A DNA stretch of 64,000 nt from Trichobilharzia regenti. Taxonomy: Eukaryota > Platyhelminthes > Trematoda > Strigeidida > Schistosomatidae. The position numbers and the translations under genes were made by a program. The DNA lies in NCBI GenBank assembly GCA_944472135.2, contig OX235270.1, positions 44,020,352-44,084,351 on the forward strand. The letters run 5' to 3'. The notes under the pieces were generated by a model. It saw only the letters and a program-made list of their open reading frames with translations, made no database searches and was not told where the DNA came from. Every line of letters begins with the position of its first letter. Position 1 is the stretch's first letter. Below are positions 10,640 through 21,500 of this stretch, piece after piece.

Positions 10640-12140
10640 ACTGACTGGTCTCAACATAGAACTTTGCACTGATGTGCAGCAGTTAGAGTTGCCACATCCC
10701 ATGTAGCACACAAAGAAAGAGAAGAAACTAGAAGAAATGCATAATAGAGACAGTAAACAGAGGTGTGAGACAAAGAAATAATAATAACGAAGAACAATAT
10801 AGTTTCATTGGGTATAATAAGTCACAAGGAGTGGATGCATGTGTGCCAGCCATTGAGAACGATTTTGAGCCATATCACCAATTGTTTCCAACCACTGGTT
10901 TTTACCGTCCCGAGGACTCCAACCAGGAGGTCTACACCTTCCTATGTGGCTTAAACTAACTGTTGTGGATTTCATTGACTGATGAAGCCATGTTTTAGTT
11001 TGACCATCACTGGCTCTTTTCCAACCTGACCCTATGTCAGGTAACATTCCCCGTCGAGGAAGGCGATGGTTAGGTATGCACGCGTAAAACATGTCCTAAC
11101 CGTCTCAATCGGTGTAACTTCACAGCCTCGTTGATTGATTTCCCCTCCCGCCTACCTAGCACTCGACCGAAACCTCACCTCAATATTCCTCACCCCATTA
11201 TACCACTTCACACGGGAGATAAAGCGCAGGCACCTATCATCAAAGAGAGCTAGCCAAGGTTTTCATGTCTTCCACTCTTAATGGCCAGGTGTCACAGCTA
11301 TAAAGGACGGAGCGGACTGATGAGCAGTACACCCGCCCTTTGGTTGAAAGCCAGCCGGATATCACGTCTACGCCAGAGACGGCGTAAACTGGCAAATGCG
11401 AAACGAGCCTCCTGTATCCGTGATGAGATTTCGTCGGAGATCAACCCGTTGGCGTTGGCTGATGGTACTTCCCAAATAAGTGAAGCGGTCAACGTACTCT
11501 ACCACTTCACTCCCTATTTCTAAACTAGGAGTCAGTGTAGTCCAGTCCTGTAACATCATCTTTCATTTGACAGCAGGAGCGAATCGCATGCCAACCATTA
11601 GAAGATTGCAGCTCAAGGTGTTCAGAGGACTGCATTTTGTCAGCGTCCTCTCCTAGAAGGACTATATCGTCTGCATATTCTAAGTCAACAAGATTATTCC
11701 CTGATGGTAGCAGGTCAATCCCTGAGCGTCTGAAGTGAGTTAGGGTTAAGTCCATGAGTACATCTGTGATGAAATTGAATAGAAATGGGGATAATCGGCA
11801 TCCCTGATGGATACCACTAGTCGTTATCAGTTCAGATGACAACTCGCCGTAAGCCCTCACCTGTCTGTATGATTTCGAGTATAGTGCCTTAATCAGTGAA
11901 ATGTATTTTCTCGGGATTCCCTTTACGGCGAAGCATCGCCAGAGTACCTCTCGGTCGACAGAATCGAATGCCACCTTTGGGTCAAAAATATGATTGCTGG
12001 ACGCCGGTAGGAATGCCTATTTTCTAGAATCTGTCTAAGGGTGAAGATATGATCAATACACCCTCTTCCTGTTCTAAAGCCTGCCTGGTTCTCTCGTGTT
12101 TGTGCCTCCTGAGCACCACTTCGTCTACGCAATATTATTA
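10640..12140 (-). mobile_element. RTE-like retrotransposon, RT and 3' end, 5'-truncated
   Basis: Reading leftwards from 12132, it encodes GAQEAQTRENQAGFRTGRGCIDH, AFDSVDREVLWRC, the block around GIHQGCRLSPFLFNF and LEYADDIVLL (RT motif C, YADD). A thumb-like region and the GWSPRDGKNQWLET 3' end follow. Frameshifts lie near 11970, 11560 and 11370, so it is inactive. Its last ~770 bp form an inverted repeat with 9470-10240. The 5' truncation point is near the ATT repeat at 12130-12145. Confidence 0.7.
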
Positions 12141-13410
12141 TTATTACATAACATTCAGCTATTACTTCCAGATATATACCGCTAATTTTGCAGACAAAAG
12201 TGTCTGGTGGCTGAAATAGCTGGCTTTAACCAAATTCGATTAGACAGCCTTTGAAGACTGACCATCTTATACAAATAATCAAATTATTTATTCGACTGGC
12301 TTAACTTCCTGAGTTTTGCTAACGTATATATAACATAGTTCTACCTAATAATTTAATTGTTCTCGCCAGCTGATACCAGCTTTATCTTCTACTGTTTTTC
12401 GTGAGCTCAGAAAGTATTCGGTCTTTGGTCGAGTTAGCTATTGTATTTCGTCGCAGCATTACTTACAGACTTACAAAGATCTATAAGTCCAGGAGGTTTC
12501 ATCTGTGAGTGAATTTGTCACTGCAATCTCCAGTTGAATCAGAATTGTAGGTAGTATTTTATTGTATGATAAAACTGTAGGAGCTCAAAATTTTTTAGCA
12601 GTAGCATGATGGTCATTAACATTATCACCTTTCATTTTTACGCTCTTAGTGATTTTTAAGCAAATTCTCGAGCACAGTTTTCTTATAGAAGTATCACTTT
12701 TATGCTACATCTTCTTAATCAGATTCTTTGATCTACTAGGTGGAGTGCCAGTTTGATCATTTTAACATATCGAACTCTATTGAACTACAACCCAGATAAC
12801 TGTTAGGTTTCTAGGGAAAATTATTTTATTTCTTCCTACAGTCTAACCCTGATTTTTTTCCAAACTAAATAATTATTTTGCATAAAAAAATCACCGGCGT
12901 ACTCTCCCATTTAAAAAGGTGAGTGTGTTATCTAAAAATCTCTGCTATACCTTTATAGTACAATTATATGTCCTCAAGGTTATAAGTTACCCATTGTTCA
13001 TGAATATGTCCGCTGTGGTCAATGATATCAATTGTCTTATTACGACTCTTATTTGTTTATATTTTGTCTTAAAAATTGAAAACCAGAGGTCACGTTTAGT
13101 TGGTCTGTTCAACTTGCATATCACCTCTGAATTGAGTTGAAGATGAAAGCTATTGCGAGGTATTTTCCGTACATAATTTAGCAATCGCCACAATAAATAT
13201 TCCAACTATGCAAAAAAAAAATGATTTAACAACTTTGAAACAGCCAAAAGTGACGCCTGATATGATGATCTCAGCATTCTTCTAGGTAAGTAATGGCAAA
13301 AGCAGCTACCTGAGGAAATCCAACTGGCAGTCTCTATTCTACCTATGCAAGTATACTGAGATGAAAAAACAAGGCAACTGTGGTTTGCAATAACTTATAT
13401 GCTCGCCCCT
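12141..13410. other. Spacer between TEX2 and GRWD1, nothing recognised
   Basis: AT-rich sequence with small open frames on both strands (for example 12919-13140) that overlap each other and show no family motif. I do not call a gene. Confidence 0.4.
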
Positions 13411-13605
13411 GTGTGCGTCGGTGGCACAGTGGTTAGGACTCTCGCCGATCATGCACAAGGTCCGAGGTTCGAGCCCACACTGACGCACACCTGATATCTA
13501 TAGTCGGCCTGCGAAATTTGGGCTACCGATATCCATGTTGAAAAATGCCATACTTGTACCAAAAATACAGTGTGGAATCGAGGTGTAATAAAAATAAATT
13601 AATTA
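13411..13605 (+). repeat. tRNA-headed SINE, copy 1
   Basis: The head folds like a tRNA. GTGCGTC near the start pairs with GACGCAC at about 13482-13488, with an A-box-like TGGCACAGTGGTTAGG and a B-box GGTTCGAGCCC. The body runs to an A-rich tail 'gtgtaataaaaataaatt'. A second copy lies on the - strand at 16396-16588, which supports a mobile SINE rather than a functional tRNA gene. Confidence 0.65.
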
Positions 13606-15205
13606 ATTAAAAATAATAATAAAGATATTTAACATGTCCCCAACAGTATGCGGAATCATATCAATCAGTGTAGCGGTATGAAGACTTGTTAATTTGTAAC
13701 CATCCTTTTGTATTTTATTAGCAGGTAGTTGAGTCTTGGTTCAAACCAATAGCAACTGGTTAGAAATAATTTAGTATAGACGATAAAAACTTAGATAAAT
13801 CATATGCTGGGGTGTTTTTGAAACCAATCATCTGTCCGATAATTTGTAAAACATAATAACAAACAAATTTACCCAACTTCATTGCTCTATAATTTTCCCA
13901 AGGGTGTTGGTGTGGCAGCAGTAAGGTCTCTTTCAAAGGTCTAGCCTATCTACTATTCTAGGAAGCACGGGTTTTTTATGACATCAGACTCAAAACTTGA
14001 ACACATCGGTTTACTCTACAGTTGTTTGTAGTCGGTGGCAAGACTTTATTGCCATGATTATCGTCAACTCTTAATAAAGCCACTTGCGATTGAACAGTAG
14101 TCAGTAGCTGGTGCGCTTACGTTAAAAAAATTTTTAAGAAGCTGAATAGTTTTGTCAGGAATATCATTAAACCGACAAACTTCACCCCTACGTGAATCTA
14201 ATGGCCAGAGTATATAAGGTTTTCCATTTCCTGGCGTCGTTGTACGCGAAAATCCTACAGATCGTTATGGCAAGACTAATAGAAGGGTTGATTATTAAAT
14301 GCTTATCGAATCGACTCAACACCTCTTCTGAATATATATAGTCTTATTTACCAATGGCAAATGGAAAACAACACAACTGCTGAAGCTAGATGATGAAAGT
14401 TGCGTGCATCACTGTGTGCTGTATCAAATATGCTTTCAGTTATACTACATTTGTGTCACTTGCACTAATGACAATCTTTTGTATCGTTTGACAATTGACT
14501 GACTCCCTCAAACAGCGTAGAATCAAGCAGCTTCGAGAATTGATAAAGCCAGACGAATAAACTACAGAACGAAAGTCGGTTTCGGTATATGAGACAGTGA
14601 GTTCACCTTAATAATACGCATTCAGTTCCAGGCCTTTAAACAAAAAAGCATTCACATACTGTGTTAACGAAGGAGGTTTCCTCTCTGTATAGTTACAAAA
14701 GTCTACAATGAAAAGAAACTTCTTTGTTATTATATTATGAAGAAACTATAGGTAGATGGTTTAAGAAAACTTGTCCAACTAGTAAAATTAAGTAATTTCC
14801 CTTGGGATTTCCTCGAAAAGTATCCTTAATTTTCTTATTTCACATGAACTTGACGCCAATTTACCATTTATCAATGTGTGATGATGAGGTGATATCAGTT
14901 TAAAAGTATGTATACATTTCTGTGACTACGGTAATTGCATAAATATCTTAAGGGTGTTTCACTTGACACTATAAAATTAAAGCAAGGAATGTAAAACTTC
15001 TAAAACGATTGTTGCCTTTGTGCAACACATAACTGGGGAAATATTCTGGTTGAGTCACTACCACAATTAGAATGTCAGCTTACCAAAGTTCACTATCATC
15101 GGTTATGTACAGCATATGACAGTGTCAGACCGAAAACGACTAGTATACAAAAACCGAATGATCAAAGAAAGAATAATGTATTTAGACATCAGTAAGGTAA
15201 AAATT
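13606..15205. other. GRWD1 3' flank, nothing recognised
   Basis: No protein-like frame and no repeat I recognise. It probably contains the 3' UTR and polyadenylation site of the - strand GRWD1 gene, but I could not place the signal. Confidence 0.35.
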
Positions 15206-15520
15206 TCATATGTTACAAGTACGAAAGACATTATAACCATCCAAAGCTGTTGTAAATACCAGACCTGGTATTTGTGGATGCCAGTGTGCTTCTTTTAACT
15301 CTTTTTGTCCACTGTGAATGAATAACAGTTGAACAGGGATATCTAAATCATCTCCACCCGTTTCATGACTTGTACCTGATTCACCCGACTGCTTCACTTC
15401 TTGTTCAGATTGCTCTAATGTGATATCCCAAAAACTAGCTTGATCATCTTCACATGTAGCCACGAAAACACCAGCATCATTCGGATGCCATTCCACAGAT
15501 GTTATCGGTTTCTTATGATA
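15206..15520 (-). CDS. GRWD1: GRWD1 exon 5 (C-terminal WD repeats)
   Basis: Acceptor 'tttacag' precedes YHKKPITSVEWHPNDAGVF. The exon carries SFWDITLEQ and LLFIHSGQKELKEAHWHP and ends at TGA (15206-15208). These are the last blades of the propeller and the conserved C-terminal tail of the family. Confidence 0.92.
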   Translation of the reverse strand, partial: YHKKPITSVEWHPNDAGVFVATCEDDQASFWDITLEQSEQEVKQSGESGTSHETGGDDLDIPVQLLFIHSGQKELKEAHWHPQIPGLVFTTALDGYNVFRTCNI

Positions 15521-18500
15521 CTGTAAAGGAACAATAAAGTGAATATTAAAGTATTGGTTTGTAGGGATTTGATTGGTTACAGTATTTCATCATGAGCTGA
15601 CATTGGTTAGAGAACCATTGGAAAACCTGGGAGTACTTGACAGCTGTTTTGTCAGCCTAGTTTGGGACACTTCAGCAATACATACCCACCGGGATTCGAA
15701 CCCAGGAGATTCTGGTTACAAGGCGAGCTAGCTCGTAGACCATTAAGCCACTGGGAACCGATCCAATGGCCCATGAATCCTAACTTCTACCAATTCACGA
15801 CATTGCGCGACCGCTAACCAATGTCTTCGGCTAGTATTTGTCCTAACACCCGACCTGCTGCACCCTACTGGTCACGAATATTAATATGACAAAGTTTAAA
15901 ACTCCTTTGACGTTTTTATTCGTTATAAACTCCTATCACATACACTAGCAAATATTCAATGTGTACATCATTTCAACTAAGCGGATTAGGCGCTAACTGT
16001 AATTTCTCAAGTTGAAATAAATGGATATGAGAACTAATGCACAGGATTCGCTGAATCGCAACCTACAACCTCTGTAAGCAAAAGACAATGCTATAAATAT
16101 CGTTTATACTATTTATTTGTTGTAAACTTTAAAACTTAGTGCACCATATTTGAAATTAATTGGTCGCAAAATCCATCTGAATGATTATTTATAGCCAGTT
16201 TTATATTAACATAATATTTGACAATAAATTATAGAAGCATTTTACTGGTTGACATGCGTATTTGCAAATCTATCTGTAATTGTACAGAATGTATTATTTT
16301 ATACATCGACTTCAGTTAGTGCTTACAACCCAATTACTTATGAAAATTCTATAATAATTTCTCTTCTACACTATGAATTTCGGAAGTATATTTATCTTTT
16401 TATTTTTATTATAGCTTGATTCTACACAGTATTTTTGGTAAATTTATGGGATTTTAAGCATATGATATCGGTAGCCCAAATTTAGAAGGCAGACCATTGA
16501 TATAAGGTGTGCGTCAGTCGGGGATCGAACCCGGACCATGTGCATCGCGTCAGCGAGCGACCTAAAGCGTTGTGCCACTGACGCACATATATCAACTATT
16601 TCTCTTGCTTATAAAGCAGAAGTAAATTTTGCATACCTAAATTGAGGTAATACTCCACTTTTACACGTTACAAGATGACAGCATGACTTTGATTCAACTT
16701 AAAGGTTGAACCTGGTTGGGAGCAAACCAACTAAGAACCGATTGTGCAACAAATAAGCAAGAAATGGAGATGGATTGGCCATACTCTGAGGAAACCGTCA
16801 AGTGAGTGACATCACTAGACAAGCCATTGCTCGAGTGGAACCCGAAAGGGAAGCGGAGAGTTGGTTGTCACTGCAAGGGTGACTCGGAGGAGGTCATGCG
16901 AAGAGAAGATGAAAGCATGTGAGCAGACTTGGGGTCAGGTGAAAACTCTAGCAGAGAACCGAACGCAATGGAGACGCGCGGCTGAAGCCCTATGTTCCTC
17001 TAGGAATTAAAGGAAATAATAATAAGCTATTTATTTGATAACACAGTTGACATTCATTTTTTCAGTTGATTTGATATTACAAAAGCCACACTAATAATGA
17101 AGTGTTAGGTAGTATTACAGATCATGAGTAAAAGCCAGAAACAAAAGATCACTAAACAACTTGGTACCTTCCGACAATTTAACACTACAAACATATAGGA
17201 GACTTAACTCAGAGTTATCTTTTCATCATCTAGTTACTGGATTATTATTTATTTATTTATTTAAACGCATAAAAAAAAACTTGGTACAATATGGCACCAA
17301 GAAAGATGCGCCACACAATAATAATAAAACAACATAGATCAAAAAAAGGAAGGAAGGAAAAGAAAAAATATATATAAGTAGAGAACGGATAAAGAACTTC
17401 ATCTGGAAGGAAAACAGTCATACTTAACAAGTTCAAACAGTGTTCGTTAGCTATCATCGGGAAGGGAAGAAAGAAGGAAATCACAACACATTCGCCACTG
17501 ATTACGATTCTTGGCCATATCCGATAACGTTTCGAGCCATCGATTTGAGCTATCTCTCGGACCCCAACCAGGGAGTCGTGACACACCAACCGATGCTAAT
17601 CTAGCACAAAAATCCTTCATCCCACGACGCCACGTCATGGACTGACCACCTCTCCGCCTTTTCCATCCCGTCCCAGGGCTAGCGAACAGAGGCCTGTACG
17701 GAAGCCTCTGGGGTGACATTCGGAGCACATGTCCAAGAAAAAAAAAAAAAAAAACCAGATGGCGACATTCAAGGAATAGTGATCTCCACTTTGCTCAAAC
17801 ACACGCCGCCGAACCTCATAATTACTCACGCGATGATGCCATCGAACGCAAGCAATCCTGCGGAGACAGCGGTGATCGAACACGCAGAGTCGCCGCACAT
17901 CCTCAGCTCGGAGAGGCCAGGTTTCACAGGCGTAGAGCAGGACAGCTCGCACCGAAGCATTGTATACCCGACCTTTGACAGACAGGCTAACGTCGCGACG
18001 GCGCCAGAGGTGGCTCAAGTTGATGTATGCCACCCTAGCCTTCATTATACGGTTGGAAATCTCATCCGTCACCCCTCCGCCAGCACTCACACAACTACCC
18101 AGGTACACAAACTTATCAACAACTTCAAGCGGTTCACCTGCAAGAGTGAGTGCAGGTACAGGCTCCTGCCAATCTTGTAACAGTACTTTGCACTTAGACG
18201 GCGCAAAGCACATACCATACTTACAGACACTGATCGCCAACTGATTAAGTGCGATTTGGGCAGCCTGCATGCTATCGCACAGTAAGACGATATCGTCTGC
18301 ATACTCGAGGTCAAAAAGTCTATCTCCAGGTAGCAGATCTACACCACCTTCACGCACATCCTTCAGTTACTTCAGTTACTGGATTAGGATACAAGTGTAC
18401 AGTTGTTAACTTTCTTACACGATTTTAATGTAAATCAATTAAAATTTACCTGTCACCATAAAACATCTTTTTTAGTTTTAAAACTTACATCAAATAAATG

Positions 18501-21500
18501 CGTATAAGCACGAATCGATGAACCTTTTGACTTCTGAGAGGCGTTGGAATGAATTAATCGCAAATCCCATATCTTTAAAGTGCCATCGTCTCCTCCAGTT
18601 AGTAAATTAATAGGTTTCAGGTGACTCCAAGAAGCAACATTTATATCAGCAGAATGCGCTTCAGGAACACAAAGCACACTTTTATTACACTCTGGAACGC
18701 GAACATCCCAAACACGTAAACTCCGATCAGAAGAAACAGAGATAAACACAGTTGGCTCTGTAGGAGACCATTGAATATCCTCAACGGAATCTGTGTGTGC
18801 AGTAAATGGTCTTTTAGATACAGCCCAGTCAGACGACTATCAAAAAGAAATATAAGATATTAATCCGTCTCTACATATGACAACTATATAAATGTGAATA
18901 TCTTAATACAAAAAACATGTTTTGTTAAAGCTAGGTTTTTAAAATTTCTTTGCCTTGCCTAGCCTTCTAGGCTCCATTGAATACCATCAACTACAATGCC
19001 TTTTGCTTTACAGGTTGTTCGGCTACAGGTTGATATTGACTATTCAGATAAGTTGCAGGTTTGCCAAATGCAGCTGCGGCTGCTGCTTTCATCTCACATG
19101 AAGGTGTTCAAAAGTAACTACCAACACTCCTGTTTAATGTTATGCCTAAGACACTCACTCACTATCTACTGCAACGGACCAAAGGACCTTAAGAAGTTGC
19201 AAGGAACTGCCAGAAACCCATTGGTTTTCAGCATATAACGTTCTCCTAAGGGGCAAGCAACTTTGCTTGCTATTATCATGGCGTCTTGTACGTCCAACAA
19301 TTTGTATATACTCTCTGGCATGTCAATAGCTAGCATTGAACCTAAATTGGCTTGATATAGTATGTAGAACCATTTTGCATACGTCAAGCTGTTTAGGATA
19401 AGGATTGTGATCATCACTGAATCACAAAAGAAATCTGGCACACATTAAAGCATGAATCATGGACTTAGAGGCTACAACAAATTGGAGTTCACGTGCAAAT
19501 AAAATTTATAATAATAATATAATTACAGCAATCTGAATAAATGGTTACACAGCTTACAATACAAATTTGGTTACAAGCATAACTTTAAAATCATGTGACT
19601 GTTGTATTACTACTTTTGTGAAGAATTAATGTTCCTTGGAAAACCAGGGGGGCCTCTCATATCACTGAGATTTTTGTATCTTAATTTCTTCTTCTTGATT
19701 ATATCACTTGCATTCATCTTTGTTATCAACTTAGACTTTAAATCTCCTAGAAAAAGAGACATTCCCAAAGTTGCTAGCGATTAAAGTAGGCTTACACTCT
19801 ATATTCCAGAAGGATCCTAAAGCTTATGTAGAGCACTGATAAGCACTTCCGATTTTTCAATTTCCTTAAATTAACCTTTTGTATCCACCAGTATGTTATT
19901 AGCATTTGCCTTATCATTTTTGTGGGAACGCTCTCCAACCGAGTAGAAATCTGACAAACATAAATGTTTCCTTGGTTATAATGGGGTGATTACTGGGTGT
20001 TCTTAGTTTGTGCGTAAAATCATCAACTAATGGGATAAGGTAGACCAACATAAATTGCATCTGCTCGTCATGGGTTCTAATCGACTTTAGCGATTTACGG
20101 ACCGACTTGCTACCGGGGTAATTACGTCGACTTGGGGTACGCGGATAATATAGCCCTCCCCCCCCCAACTGAAGATGCTGAAAAAATGCAGCCTTCTGAA
20201 CACCTTGAGTCGATATGTTTGACACCCATTCCTTGCTGCAAAGAGTGCAGGACTGGTATGCACTAACTCTCAGTTTAAACATAAGGACTGAGGTAGTTAA
20301 GCATGTTGAGCACTTCACTCATTTCGGCAGTTGCATAAGTAGAGGAAATTTCCGCAGGGATACAGAGCGCTCGCGCGGCATTTGCCAACTTACGTCATCT
20401 CTGGCGTAGGCGTCATATCCGACCAACGATCAAAGAACGTGAATGCTGCACAGCAGTTCGCTTTATGCTTCTTTATGGATGTAAGGCATAGGTAATGAGA
20501 GTGGAAGATATGAAAGGTTACATGTCTGAGACCACAGATGTTTGCGTTGTGTCTCCAGATTTAAGTGGTATAATACAGTGAGTAATATTGGGATTAGGTG
20601 TAGAGTTTTAGATATGGAGGCCAAGTCAATTGATACAGTTGTGAAGGTAAATCGATCCAGATGGTTAGGATATAGGATTAGGTTGGAAGAAAGGATTGAT
20701 CAAATCAAAAATCGGCTTAAATCTATGTGAAATCTTAGACTGATGTTGGAGAATAGGTAGAATGCTCGGGGTGCTAAGAAGTGATGTTTGAAGACTGTCG
20801 GCAACATGGCTCAAAGTCTTACTTAACTGTGCAGATGTATTCACTATTTATGTTCTCCCATATATACGAAATCCCTATTATTCTTATAAGTATTTTTAAC
20901 CCACATATTTGTTTACAAAAGTTTCTTTGCATTTCTTTTGTATCATATTATAAATTTATGCTCGAGACGTCATACAGTTGTTAATATTGCATCACTGTAA
21001 TATTTAAAACAAAATTATCTAATATGAAAACTTAGTAACCCAGACTAGAACAATTTTCAACTAAAGTTTGTAAAAGCTAATTTGAATATGCACTAGTATG
21101 AATAACTTTTGCTATCCTTATTACTAATTATCAACAACTATTTGAGGAAAAAGACATGAAACCTAAAATCTAACTCACCCGAGGTTTCCAGTGATAAATG
21201 CAACCGTTACAATCTCCTGTGACCAAATGTCCTTCGGCGTTAGTATGAGAACTCCAATCTAAAGCAAAGCCTTCTGTTTTATGACCTTTAAATGTAAATA
21301 GTGGTGAAGGAGATTCATCGTGACGAGTATACTCTGCCATAACAGCTGAGTCATTTACAGCTGTAAGAGGCCTGGTTAAGTCCCAAATGAAAACCTAAAG
21401 GGTAAAGAATGATTTTTTCCTGAAGGAGATAAAGCTGGTTAACATCCTATTTGAAAATTATCGAATATACAAGTAACAAAATAAAAAAGTAACATACAGA

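Noticed and set aside
13411..13490. Functional tRNA gene
   Set aside because: Second copy with the same non-tRNA body and A-rich tail at 16396-16588, irregular D/anticodon arms; a SINE head fits better.
18087..18314. Extra frames on both strands across the RTE fragment (17713-18314)
   Set aside because: Shadows of the - strand RT frame containing YADD.
19166..19441. 91-codon - strand frame in GRWD1 intron 3
   Set aside because: Protein-like but no recognised family, no acceptor/donor that would add it to GRWD1 (exons 3 and 4 join in phase without it).
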